Shown here piece by piece: positions 1 through 8,038 of a DNA stretch of 12,596 bases. The notes below the pieces were generated by a model. It ran no database searches and was not told the DNA's origin. It saw only the letters and a program-made list of their open reading frames with translations. Source of the DNA: an uncultured Chryseolinea sp. (GTDB lineage: Bacteria; Bacteroidota; Bacteroidia; Cytophagales; Cyclobacteriaceae); NCBI GenBank assembly GCA_946478915.1, contig CAMLER010000074.1, positions 1 to 12,596 on the forward strand, given 5' to 3'. The translations under genes and the position numbers were made by a program. The first letter of the stretch is position 1. Each line of letters starts with the position of its first letter.

Positions 1-40
1 TTGTTTTTGATACGCGCTGGTCATTAAGTGGAATAAAGAT

Positions 41-119
41 TTTCACCACAGAGTCTAGAGACACAAAGGGACCAGAGGATACGGGTGCTCTGTGCACTTC
101 TCCGTGCCTCCTTCGTTAA
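41..119. repeat. Degenerate CACAGAG/CACGGAG intergenic repeat with a hairpin
   Basis: Short, poorly conserved units related to CACAGAG and CACGGAG fill this gap beyond the end of the quinoprotein gene. CACAGAG at 47-53 is the exact reverse complement of CTCTGTG at 88-94, giving a 7-bp stem with a 34-nt loop. On the minus strand the array reads as ACGAAGG, CACGGAG, CACAGAG. It resembles the (A)CACGAAG/CACAGAG-type intergenic repeats seen in many environmental bacterial genomes, and a related array lies at 2404-2440 on the other side of the same gene. The stem has no clear T-run, so I do not call it a terminator. Positions 1-40 show nothing I recognise. Confidence 0.55.
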
Positions 120-145
120 TGCATTTCTCTAAATTAAAAGTGCTC

Positions 146-2248
146 TTACTCAATGCCAAACGCGATATATCCTCCCTTAAAATTATTTCTTTGTTCTCCA
201 TTCACCGACACCACAACATATTGCTTGCCATCAACGGCATAGGTAGACGGTATGGAACTTGCCATTCCCGGCAATTCATGTTCCCACAAAATTTTTCCTG
301 TGTTTTGATCAAAAGCACGGAACATGTTGTCACCGGTGGCTCCGATAAAGATTAATCCACCAGCTGTTGCAATACCTCCCCCGCGGTTGAACATGCCGGA
401 GTTTGGAATACCCATTTTTTTGAATGCCGGATCTTCTCCCAGGGGAACCTGCCAATTAATGTCACCTGTGTTCAAATTAATTGCAGTCATGGTGCCGAAC
501 GGGGGGGCTATTGCCGGATGCCCGTCAGGGTCAAGGTAAAAGCTGTATCCGTTGAATCCGTAGGGCTCATTGTTGTCGGGGATTGCAGCTGTCTCAAAGG
601 ATTGCTGCGCGACAGTATCCTTGACATACGCTACGATGGCTGCGATTTGCTCCTCAGACAAGAATTTAAAAGATGGCATCGGCGGAGCGCCCATCTTGAT
701 GATATTGGCAATTTGTGCATTGCGATATTGTTTCACCCGCGACGTAAGATCAGGGCCGACACCCGTTCCTTTTTTGTCGGCTCCATGGCAGTTCGCACAA
801 TACGTCCGGTATAATATTTCGGGATTCAGTTGATTCGCTTCGCGGATTTTTTTGAGGTCTGTAAGTTTCAGGATCATTGGAATATCCGTCGAATTGACGA
901 ATAGCCTATTGGTTATTGGATTGACGGAAGCTCCGCCCCAGTTAGAGCCGCCATGCGCGGTAGGAAGCATTAGCAGCCCTTCCATTGATGGTGGTTCATA
1001 CACACCGGTCTTGTATTTATTTTTTGCAATCTCATCCTTTATCCAGGTGGCCGAACGACCAAAGTATTCCTCGCGATATCCCTGACGCGCGAAGGGTGGA
1101 TTTTCAGGTATCGGCTGTGTTGGCCAGGGTCTTTCTCCGGGCATACTGCTCACAGTATCCACGGGGACTTCGTTGACAGGGTATAACGATTCTCCTGTTT
1201 CGCGATCAAATAAAAAAAGGTATCCCATCTTGGTCACCAGTGCCACGGCATCGATCTTTTTCCCGTCGCGCTCGATCGTTACAAGATTTGGGGGTGAACC
1301 ATTGTCGCGGTCCCACAGGTCGTGGTGAGTTGTTTGAAAGTGCCAGATGCGTTTGCCAGTTTTCGCATCGAGTGCCAGGAGGCAGTTCGCGAAAAGATTT
1401 TTCCCGGGTCGGTCTGCACCATAAAAATCGAATGAGGGAGATGCTGTTGGTATATAGACGATCCCGCGCTTCTCATCAAGAGCCATTCCTGCCCAGCAAT
1501 TAGCCCCACCGTTGCGCTGCCGTGCATCCGGTGCCCAGGTGTCGGCGCCAAACTCTCCAGATTTCGGGATGACGTGGAAAGTCCATTCCAGTTTACCTGT
1601 ATTTATATTGAATGCCCGAATATCACCAGAAATGGATGGGAGCTCGTCGGGTACTTTACAACCGACAATAAACAGATCATTGTACACAACGCCGGGAGCA
1701 TTGCTGGATACCGGAATTCGGGCCCTCATAGAATCGGGAACATCAAGGCCTTCGTAGAAATCAACTCGGCCATTGGTTCCAAATTCAGATATAACCTTCC
1801 CAGTCTCAGCATTGATTGCATATAGTGTGCCGCCGGAAATCAGAAAAATCCGATCAGGATCACCAGGATGATAGGTCATACCTTTCGACCAATTCGGTAT
1901 GGATGAGGTGTCGGGAACAAATTCCCACAATAGCCTTCCCGTTGTAGCATCCAATGCGACTAATTTGTTGGAAGGCATCAGGCCGATGACACGATTTTTC
2001 ATCATCACCGGATTAAAGTAAACTCCACCTCCCTCTGTCGTATCCTCGTGACGCCAGACTTCCCGCAGTTGACTCACGTTTGAGCTATCGATATAACTCA
2101 GCGTTGAATATTTATTGTTAGAAGCGTCGTGACCGAAAGTTGGCCACGTTGATCCTGCGTCCTCTTTATCGGGAGAACAAGCAAGTAAAATAGCAAGCGA
2201 TAAGAATCTGAAGAGTCGTTTTAATTGCGAAGAGTTTATCCATCCCAT
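146..2248 (-). CDS. PQQ-dependent (quinoprotein) dehydrogenase with inserted cytochrome c domain, lipoprotein
   Basis: This 700-residue protein should oxidise a sugar or alcohol in the periplasm using pyrroloquinoline quinone and pass electrons to its own haem c. A signal peptide ends in lipobox LLAC, with the lipidated cysteine at residue 24. The beta-propeller starts at about residue 35 (WPTFGHD, NVSQL), as in glucose-dehydrogenase-type quinoproteins. HHDLWDRD at 308-315 and Lys340 match the active-site region of that family; Asp313 and Lys340 are 27 residues apart, the same spacing I recall for Asp466 and Lys493 of E. coli membrane glucose dehydrogenase. A class I cytochrome c domain (about 474-553) has CANCH at 484-488 and probable axial ligand Met524. 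The propeller then resumes (APPFGTMTAINLNTG, GGLIFIGATGDNMFRAFD) to the C-terminus. The membrane-spanning N-terminal region of Gcd is absent. The substrate cannot be told, and no PQQ biosynthesis gene is in the window. The start is fixed by the signal peptide. Confidence 0.92.
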   Translation of the reverse strand: MGWINSSQLKRLFRFLSLAILLACSPDKEDAGSTWPTFGHDASNNKYSTLSYIDSSNVSQLREVWRHEDTTEGGGVYFNPVMMKNRVIGLMPSNKLVALDATTGRLLWEFVPDTSSIPNWSKGMTYHPGDPDRIFLISGGTLYAINAETGKVISEFGTNGRVDFYEGLDVPDSMRARIPVSSNAPGVVYNDLFIVGCKVPDELPSISGDIRAFNINTGKLEWTFHVIPKSGEFGADTWAPDARQRNGGANCWAGMALDEKRGIVYIPTASPSFDFYGADRPGKNLFANCLLALDAKTGKRIWHFQTTHHDLWDRDNGSPPNLVTIERDGKKIDAVALVTKMGYLFLFDRETGESLYPVNEVPVDTVSSMPGERPWPTQPIPENPPFARQGYREEYFGRSATWIKDEIAKNKYKTGVYEPPSMEGLLMLPTAHGGSNWGGASVNPITNRLFVNSTDIPMILKLTDLKKIREANQLNPEILYRTYCANCHGADKKGTGVGPDLTSRVKQYRNAQIANIIKMGAPPMPSFKFLSEEQIAAIVAYVKDTVAQQSFETAAIPDNNEPYGFNGYSFYLDPDGHPAIAPPFGTMTAINLNTGDINWQVPLGEDPAFKKMGIPNSGMFNRGGGIATAGGLIFIGATGDNMFRAFDQNTGKILWEHELPGMASSIPSTYAVDGKQYVVVSVNGEQRNNFKGGYIAFGIE

Positions 2249-2403
2249 TGTAACGACGAAGTTATGAAGAATGGAAAGCCTTTCCTATCCGATCGTTTGA
2301 AGGAAGAAGTGTTTGGATTAAAAATTTGCCACAATGCCACCAATCCACAAGGAAGCACAAAGCTTTTTCAGTTTTCCTCTCAAACCTGCTTCGTCATTTA
2401 CAG

Positions 2404-2440
2404 TTCTTCGTGATTCTTCGTGTCTTCGAGCCTTCGTGGC
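2404..2440 (-). repeat. CACGAAG-type intergenic repeat array
   Basis: Four units of CTTCGTG or a one-base variant (CTTCGAG) lie at 2406-2412, 2416-2422, 2424-2430 and 2432-2438. Read on the minus strand this is GCCACGAAG, GCTCGAAG, ACACGAAG, ATCACGAAG. It is the same class as the array at 41-119, so the quinoprotein gene has related repeats on both sides in the same orientation. Function is unknown; such arrays are usually intergenic and dispersed. Confidence 0.75.
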
Positions 2441-2493
2441 TAAATTTGTGTCGTTTCAATACATAGGAGGCAGCAAGGTTTGGCGACGCAATG

Positions 2494-2530
2494 CCCCCTT
2501 ATTTACTTATTCCTTATTCCCTATTCCTTC
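2494..2530 (-). repeat. TTATTCC-type 7-bp tandem array
   Basis: The plus strand shows TTATTCC, TTATTCC and CTATTCC in direct succession (about 2508-2528), preceded by the looser CCCCTTATTTAC. On the minus strand the unit is GGAATAAG/GGAATAGG, differing by one base from the GGTATAAG units at 7922-7961 and in the hairpin at 8817-8903. It lies 41 nt beyond the end of the permease gene. There is no self-complementary partner here, so it is not a simple hairpin terminator. Confidence 0.6.
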
Positions 2531-2570
2531 TCTACACTTTGAATTTATAGATGCAAACCTTTCAACCACA

Positions 2571-5267
2571 TTACTCTGACCTCAAACTAGTCACCGGATT
2601 TGACAGCGCAGCTCTGAAAGCCTGATAGCTTACAGTAACCAAGGCAACTATTGATGCAAGGATCGCCGCGACAAGAAACACCCACCATTTTAAATCGATG
2701 TGGTACGCATACTGCTGCAACCACTTGTTGCTAGCCCACCAGGCAATTGGAAATGCAATTCCGTTTGCGATTAACACCAGCTTTACAAAATCCCACGAAA
2801 GCAATGTCACCAGATTCGAAATCGTGGCGCCCAGAACTTTGCGCACTCCAATTTCCTTTACCCGTTGTTCTGAAGAATACGTCGCCAACCCGAAGAGGCC
2901 GAGACACGCAATAAATATTGTTGATAAGGCGACCCATCCCAAAAGTGTTTGACGCCGTTCGTCTTCTACATAGAACAAAGCCAGTTGGTCGTCAAGAAAA
3001 TGATATTCAAACGGCTCACGTTCGTCATTCTTTACCATAATTGCTTTTAACTTTTCCAGCGTGCTGGTAATGTTGGTATTTGCAATCTTTACTGAGTAAT
3101 AGTCAATGCCATGTATAGGATTTTCGTTATAGGCAATCAACAATGGTTCAATTTTATCACGCAGTGATTGAAAATGGAAATCTTTTACAATGCCAATAAC
3201 CCGGGGTTTAAATGGTACATTTCCATCGTTCAATGGACTAAAAGTTGTCCCACGCGCAACAGCTCCAATTTCAACCACCTGGCCTGCAACTTCAGTGATA
3301 CCAAGCATCGTTGCTGCGGTCTCATTAAGTAAAACGGTCATTGAATCTGCGCGGGTGTCAAAGTTCCTACCCTGCAAAAGCGCAACCTCATAAGTATTAA
3401 TGAAATCTTTATCAGCGCCAATCATATATGAAGTCGTATATTCTTCCGCGCCACCCAGGTTCCTTAATTTGATCCGACGAAATGTTTTCCACTCGCCGGG
3501 TACCCGTGACGTTACTGAAACCTCTTTTACAGAAGGGATCTTCTCCATTTCATTTTTCAGCGCCTCAAAGTTTGTCCGCGCTTTGCCGACATTTACATCG
3601 ATCACAACCATCAGATCTTTATTGAACCCAAGGTCCGTATTATTCAGATAGCGTACCTGCATAAACAAAACAATAGTGCCAATGATCATCACAGTAGAGA
3701 TCATAAACTGAAATATCACCAACCCTTTTCGCACCGAAATACCTCCGATACCCTGTGTCTTCAATCCCTTGAGCAAAGCCACTGGTTTAAGACGTGAAAG
3801 TAATATCGATGCATACCCACCGGAGATCAGCGACATAATAAGAATAAGTGCAGCGGCGGTCAGCCAAAAGGTGTAACCCGTTGACACAAACAGTGAAAGT
3901 TGTTTTGCTGAAAACTCGTTAAACTGAGGCAGCAAAAGATTTACAACTAATAGCGCGAGAATAAAAGATATGAACGTGGTGAGCAGTGATTCGATGAGAA
4001 ATTGTGCCACCAGGTTGCTCCTCACTGCTCCGATTGTCTTTCGCACACCGATTTCTTTAATGCGACCGGATGCCCGGGCCGTTGTCAAATTCGTATAATT
4101 TATTCCGGCAATGAGTAGTACAAAAACGGCGGTGAATGAAAATATCTTTATATACAGCGGATTACCTTGAGGGATAGCCTCCACGTTAGAATTTCTGGCG
4201 CCATCAACAATGCCTTCGGAGTACAAATGCATTTCCGTTAAAGGCTGTAAACTGTAAGCCAGGGTTGTGCCCGGTTCAGGAGAGAAATTCGACAATACAA
4301 GCCTTGTCATCTTGCGAGCCACTGAATCAGTGTTTGACCCCGGCCGTAGCAGAGCGTAAACGGCAAAGTCGCCTGAAGCCCAGTCGCTTTGCATGGTTTG
4401 CTTAAAGAATTCTGCATTGTAGTTGGTTGCCTCCGACAAAATGGAATTAAATGTAAAACTGGAATTATCGGGATGATTTTTTAGAATACCGGTTATCGTT
4501 AGCGGAGTATCCATGTAACTGAACTGAACATTCTTGCCGATTACGTCGACGCTCTTGAAAATTCGCATCGCCAGATCCTCATTAATGATAATAGTATTCG
4601 GCTCTTTCAATGCAGTGTTTCTGTCGCCAGCTACGAGCGGAAAATCAAACATGTTCAGGAAGTTTTGATTTGCGATCGTAACAGTTTCCTGGAAGGGTAC
4701 AGGATTTTCTGGATCGACCAGATTTGCTCTTCCGATACGTGAAAGGCGCGCCGTATTTTCTACTTCAGGGATGTAGTTCCGCGCTTCTTCTGCAAGCTTA
4801 AACCCACCGGCCGCGACGGTGGTCGCTTCACCGTTGATATTTTTATGCTCGATCACACGGTAAATCCTCCGGGCGTTCTGGTGCTGTAGGTCAAACGTTA
4901 ACTCATCATGTACATACAGGCCGATAATTAAAAAACAAACTATACCAAAGGTTAGGCCCGTAATGTTTAGTGTGGAGTACAATTTGTTTCTCCAGAGATT
5001 TCTCCATCCCGTTTTAAGGTGACTCTTTATCATGCTATAGTTAGTTACTTGTTGATATTCCATAGTTGGGTTGATGATCCCTGGTCTGAAGAGAAGTATT
5101 ACATCCAGGATGAACAAAGCATCGGCCTTTCGTTTGCCAAGCTTTCTCAGGCGGCGTTCATAAACTTCCATAAGGTCACCTTCAATGTAGTCCTGCATTT
5201 TTGAGTCACAGTACCAGCGGAAAAATTGCAGGAAAGCCCTGGGGGGACGTGCTTTAAGTTGTGACAT
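2571..5267 (-). CDS. FtsX/MacB-type ABC transporter permease with N-terminal permease prefix domain
   Basis: This 898-residue inner-membrane protein belongs to the large Bacteroidota family of fused, duplicated FtsX-like permeases. Residues about 8-65 form a soluble prefix (AFLQFFRWYC, YIEGDLMEVYERRL) like the prefix domain of permeases encoded beside PadR regulators. A first MacB-like half has a membrane segment at about 101-121, an extracytoplasmic domain (about 122-370) and three membrane helices (about 373-394, 423-447, 467-490). The second half repeats this: helix at about 514-536, extracytoplasmic domain, then helices at about 777-798, 826-846 and 862-881. The FtsX signature occurs twice, as KEIGVRKTIGA (404-414) and KEIGVRKVLGA (804-814). 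MacB relatives act mechanically on envelope substrates using a partner ATPase; no ATPase gene is in this window, as with the orphan duplicated permeases described from Acidobacteria. The gene starts 2 nt after the padR stop, so the two are probably cotranscribed and translationally coupled. Confidence 0.93.
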   Translation of the reverse strand: MSQLKARPPRAFLQFFRWYCDSKMQDYIEGDLMEVYERRLRKLGKRKADALFILDVILLFRPGIINPTMEYQQVTNYSMIKSHLKTGWRNLWRNKLYSTLNITGLTFGIVCFLIIGLYVHDELTFDLQHQNARRIYRVIEHKNINGEATTVAAGGFKLAEEARNYIPEVENTARLSRIGRANLVDPENPVPFQETVTIANQNFLNMFDFPLVAGDRNTALKEPNTIIINEDLAMRIFKSVDVIGKNVQFSYMDTPLTITGILKNHPDNSSFTFNSILSEATNYNAEFFKQTMQSDWASGDFAVYALLRPGSNTDSVARKMTRLVLSNFSPEPGTTLAYSLQPLTEMHLYSEGIVDGARNSNVEAIPQGNPLYIKIFSFTAVFVLLIAGINYTNLTTARASGRIKEIGVRKTIGAVRSNLVAQFLIESLLTTFISFILALLVVNLLLPQFNEFSAKQLSLFVSTGYTFWLTAAALILIMSLISGGYASILLSRLKPVALLKGLKTQGIGGISVRKGLVIFQFMISTVMIIGTIVLFMQVRYLNNTDLGFNKDLMVVIDVNVGKARTNFEALKNEMEKIPSVKEVSVTSRVPGEWKTFRRIKLRNLGGAEEYTTSYMIGADKDFINTYEVALLQGRNFDTRADSMTVLLNETAATMLGITEVAGQVVEIGAVARGTTFSPLNDGNVPFKPRVIGIVKDFHFQSLRDKIEPLLIAYNENPIHGIDYYSVKIANTNITSTLEKLKAIMVKNDEREPFEYHFLDDQLALFYVEDERRQTLLGWVALSTIFIACLGLFGLATYSSEQRVKEIGVRKVLGATISNLVTLLSWDFVKLVLIANGIAFPIAWWASNKWLQQYAYHIDLKWWVFLVAAILASIVALVTVSYQAFRAALSNPVTSLRSE

Positions 5268-5269
5268 AT

Positions 5270-5611
5270 TCAGAACGAGCCTTTAGCTTCCCAGACTGTT
5301 TTTGGAATTGCCTTCCAAAGTGAATCGCGCGTATCCTTTGTATACTGAACCGCCTTTTTCCCCATCGCGGTGATTTCGAAATATCGTTTGGGCCTGCCAG
5401 CCCTTTCTTCAGTCGATTCGCCAGCAAAGGATCGAAGAAATCCCTTGTCTTCCATTCGTTTCAGTGCAGTATGAAGTGCTCCCATACTAACGGTCCGTGA
5501 TAATCGAGATTCGAGTTCATCTTTGATCGAAACGCTATACGCTCTATTCCCCGAAATTCCGATGGCAAGCATGACCAGTTCCTCGAACTCGCCCAAATGA
5601 TATTTCTTCAT
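5270..5611 (-). CDS. PadR-family transcriptional regulator
   Basis: This is a 113-residue winged-helix DNA-binding protein of the short PadR class, normally a dimeric repressor. The N-terminal part (LGEFEELVMLAI) is the first helix typical of the family. The recognition region has SMGALHTALKRMEDKGFL, matching the usual G-x-(L/V)-Y-x-x-L-x-R-(M/L)-x-x-x-G-(L/Y)-(L/I) pattern with His in place of Tyr. The wing carries GRPKRYFEIT, the standard GR-x-(K/R)-x-Y-x-(I/L)-T motif. The C-terminal helix is short, as in PadR subfamily 2. It is the first gene of a two-gene operon with the permease, so it most likely represses that operon; a near-palindrome 6 nt upstream of the start codon is a candidate site. 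Its ligand or signal is unknown. Confidence 0.93.
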   Translation of the reverse strand: MKKYHLGEFEELVMLAIGISGNRAYSVSIKDELESRLSRTVSMGALHTALKRMEDKGFLRSFAGESTEERAGRPKRYFEITAMGKKAVQYTKDTRDSLWKAIPKTVWEAKGSF

Positions 5612-5616
5612 AATGG

Positions 5617-5630
5617 TAGAATATACTCTA
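5617..5630. promoter_or_regulatory. Candidate PadR operator (14-bp near-palindrome)
   Basis: TAGAATATACTCTA matches its own reverse complement at 12 of 14 positions. It lies 6 nt upstream of the padR start codon, where a repressor could block transcription start. PadR proteins commonly bind imperfect palindromes at their own promoters. That this protein binds here is inference from position and symmetry. Confidence 0.4.
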
Positions 5631-5661
5631 ATTGTAGGAATAATTGTGCCAGGAACAAAAA
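5631..5661 (-). promoter_or_regulatory. Weak candidate promoter for the padR-permease operon
   Basis: On the minus strand TTTTTG (5661-5656) is followed after 19 nt by TACAATTAG (from 5636). This loosely resembles the Bacteroidota TTTG and TAnnTTTG elements, but the downstream element keeps only the TA and part of the T-run. The spacing and its place directly upstream of the candidate operator are the main support. The remaining bases up to 5898 should also hold the promoter of the divergent kinase gene, which I could not locate. Confidence 0.25.
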
Positions 5662-5898
5662 GTGCTTTTTTATAATGAATGGAGGGGCTGATACAAAAAA
5701 AGTTGTACGGATCCGGTCATAAGACGAACACGCCGGGACAGCGAAATTGAAGAAGAGCAGGTTGTCCATTGACTTCCCATGCTGTAATCCCTACATACCG
5801 TGAGCGTGATAAATGATGTTTCAGTTTTCCGATTTTTCAACCGCCAACCAAGTTTTCTGCCAATTCCTGCTTAAATTGAATGACATTCGTTACATGCT

Positions 5899-7881
5899 AT
5901 GACAAGAACATTGTTTCTGATCTGCATCATTCTTGTCGGGTCATGCCCACCATCGTATTCTCAGCGACAGGCCGAGGTGGATAGCTTGCTAAACATAATC
6001 GGACAAATTGCAGAGGACACCAACAAAATAGCAGTCTACCATCGACTGAGCTATATCTACAATTTTGTTCAGTACAGACCAGAGCTGGCGAGGCCTTATG
6101 CTGATAGTGCGATGATGCTTTCCGAAAAGCTCAATCACTACAAAGGCATAATCGATTCGCACTACTATTCGGGGCTGGTTGACATGAATGAAGATGTTTA
6201 TGAAGACGCGATTGCTCATTTCGATCAATATATAAAGCACTACAAAGCAAGAGGAGACTCCTCCAGTGTAGCCAGGGCGTTATATTGTATTGCGAGTATT
6301 CATGCTGACCGTGGCGAAGATGATAAGAATCTTGCCCTGCAACTTCGAATAGTCAAGATTTACGAACAATTAGGTGAGCAGCCCCGGATCGCCAGTACAC
6401 TGAACGGTATTGGCAATGTTTACTGGAGAACAGGTAAGCATGACCTCGCTATTGATTCATATAAACAAGCCAACAAAATTTATTCATCGCTGAATAGTAT
6501 GGCGCGGTATGGAATGGGACTTCAAAATCTTGCAAACGTATATGTAACGATGGACCAGTTTGATACGGCAAAGTTGTACTACCTGGAGGCTTTGAAGCTT
6601 GTAAAAGAACACGGTTCTGATGCCGAGACATCTTTCATATTGGCGAATCTTGGAGATCTCCACGAGGAACTAAATGATTACCGCAGCGCTCTCTCCTATA
6701 ATTTGCAAGCGCTGGAGATCAGACGAAAAAGCGCACAGAAACGAAGTCTGGCCGCTACGTTGATAGACGTCGGACATATTTACACGGTGCTCAATCGCTA
6801 TGATGAGGCATTGCCCTTACTAAATGAAGGTGTGGAGATTGCAAAGAATATTGGCGCTAAGTCTTTGCTCGTTGAAGGGTACACCAATCTTTCCAATTTG
6901 CACAAAGCAAAAAGGGATTTTGAGAACGCTTACGCCTACAACATATTGTCACAGCAGTGGAAGGATAGTATTTCCAGTGAGGAAAGCCGCGAACAAATCA
7001 ATAAACTGCAGACCTTGTATGAAACTGAAAAGAAGGACAAGCAGATCGTTTTATTAGCTAAGGAAAAGGAACTGCAGGAAAAGGAAGCACAGCGCCAGGC
7101 GTCGCTCAAGCAGGTATTCCTCGCTGGATTGATCCTGGTGTTGTTAAGTGCTGGCCTTGGCATATATGCATTTCAGCAACGGCTTAAGAACCAAAAGATA
7201 GTTGCGGCAAAAAATGAAGAGATCAGAGACATCACCTATCAGCGTCAAATTGTCGAACTGGAGATGAAGGCACTTCGCGCCCAAATCAATCCACACTTCT
7301 TATTCAATTGCCTCAATTCAATTAATCGTATGATTGTAAAAGGGGAGTATGAAAGTGCGTCTCTTTATCTTAAGAAATTCTCGAAACTCGTGCGCCTGAT
7401 TGTTGAAAATGTTGAAGGTGGGCGTGTGTCTCTGGAAAACGAACTGGCTCTTATCGAATCATACATTCAGCTTGAGGAACTTCGTTTCAAAGGAAAGATC
7501 GCTTATGAAATTTCAATAGACAAGGATATTGAACGAGAGAATACCTTTTTGCCACCTATGGTGTTGCAGCCATTTGTGGAAAATGCAATCTGGCATGGAT
7601 TGATGCATAAGGATAGTGAAGGTCATATCCGGATCGCTGTTAAGGAAGATAAAGATGCGTTGCTTTGCACCATTGAAGACAATGGGGTAGGTCGGGGAAA
7701 ATCCAAGGAGTTGCAGCAAAAGGATGAAGTAAAAACCAAGTCATTGGGAATCAAGATCACGGAGGAACGACTGCGGCTTATGAATAAATTACGAATGGAT
7801 GACCTCATACGGATTGTAGACCTCCAGGATCACGGTGAGGCTACTGGTACCAGGGTTGAGATCAGTATTCCGTTCTCGTGA
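5899..7881 (+). CDS. TPR-containing sensor histidine kinase, LytS/YehU type
   Basis: This 660-residue membrane-bound kinase should autophosphorylate and pass phosphate to the LytTR regulator encoded next. A signal peptide covers residues 1-21 (ending SYSQ). About seven tetratricopeptide repeats fill residues 45-355, with typical units such as GIGNVYWRTGKHDLAIDSY (171-189) and NLANVYVTMDQFDTA. A charged coiled coil (about 361-402) leads to one membrane helix at about 406-425, then a second coiled coil. The His_kinase domain has its phosphoacceptor in LRAQINPHFLFNCLN (459-473), with His466. The ATP-binding domain shows the N-box PFVENAIWHG (558-567), IEDNGVGRG (592-600) and SLGIKITEERLRLMN (615-629). 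With a signal peptide and one helix, the TPR sensor part should lie in the periplasm. It is transcribed divergently from padR across 287 nt. The start is supported by the signal peptide. Confidence 0.94.
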   Translation: MTRTLFLICIILVGSCPPSYSQRQAEVDSLLNIIGQIAEDTNKIAVYHRLSYIYNFVQYRPELARPYADSAMMLSEKLNHYKGIIDSHYYSGLVDMNEDVYEDAIAHFDQYIKHYKARGDSSSVARALYCIASIHADRGEDDKNLALQLRIVKIYEQLGEQPRIASTLNGIGNVYWRTGKHDLAIDSYKQANKIYSSLNSMARYGMGLQNLANVYVTMDQFDTAKLYYLEALKLVKEHGSDAETSFILANLGDLHEELNDYRSALSYNLQALEIRRKSAQKRSLAATLIDVGHIYTVLNRYDEALPLLNEGVEIAKNIGAKSLLVEGYTNLSNLHKAKRDFENAYAYNILSQQWKDSISSEESREQINKLQTLYETEKKDKQIVLLAKEKELQEKEAQRQASLKQVFLAGLILVLLSAGLGIYAFQQRLKNQKIVAAKNEEIRDITYQRQIVELEMKALRAQINPHFLFNCLNSINRMIVKGEYESASLYLKKFSKLVRLIVENVEGGRVSLENELALIESYIQLEELRFKGKIAYEISIDKDIERENTFLPPMVLQPFVENAIWHGLMHKDSEGHIRIAVKEDKDALLCTIEDNGVGRGKSKELQQKDEVKTKSLGIKITEERLRLMNKLRMDDLIRIVDLQDHGEATGTRVEISIPFS

Positions 7882-7921
7882 ATAACTTTGTGCTGCTAGA
7901 GTTTTGGATTGGTGGGAATAA

Positions 7922-7961
7922 GGTATAGGGGTATAAGGGTATAAGGGTATAAGGTATAGGG
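7922..7961 (+). repeat. GGTATAAG 8-bp tandem array between kinase and regulator genes
   Basis: Units are GGTATAGG (7922-7929), then GGTATAAG three times without spacing (7930-7953), then the degenerate GTATAGGG (7954-7961). The array begins 40 nt after the kinase stop codon and ends 77 nt before the response regulator start. Related units occur at 2494-2530 and 8817-8903. No complementary arm is close by, so it does not form a local hairpin. An array with this period could change length by replication slippage and so alter the distance between the two genes. Confidence 0.85.
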
Positions 7962-8038
7962 TGACAATCAGATAAAAGTGCTTGGTCTCGTATAATAACT
8001 TCCTCCAATGACGAGTCGATAAATAGGGTTACGCACAC

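Larger units (their letters stand above)
2249..2570. other. Gene-free gap of 322 nt upstream of the quinoprotein gene
   Basis: This gap lies between the start of the quinoprotein gene and the end of the permease gene, both on the minus strand. The first 90 bases must hold the quinoprotein promoter, but I see no good Bacteroidota TTTG/TAnnTTTG pair there. The rest contains two different short-repeat arrays, at 2404-2440 and 2494-2530, listed separately. Open frames on either strand are short and lack any recognisable protein character. Confidence 0.6.

Noticed and set aside
985..1825. Plus-strand open frames opposite the quinoprotein gene
   Set aside because: They overlap a well-supported gene, have no domain character, and are explained by the codon bias of the minus-strand gene.
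146..2248. Methanol/ethanol dehydrogenase-type (MxaF/ExaA) identity
   Set aside because: There is no adjacent Cys-Cys pair for the disulfide ring of those enzymes, and the C-terminal segments match the glucose-dehydrogenase-type group instead.
1..2440. Composite transposon around the quinoprotein gene
   Set aside because: The flanking repeats are short and degenerate, there is no transposase, and no target duplication is visible.
5899..7881. Hybrid histidine kinase
   Set aside because: The protein ends after the ATP-binding domain, with no receiver or DNA-binding domain; the receiver is on the separate gene at 8039.
7922..7961. CRISPR-like array
   Set aside because: Units are 8 bp and contiguous, with no spacers and no cas genes nearby.
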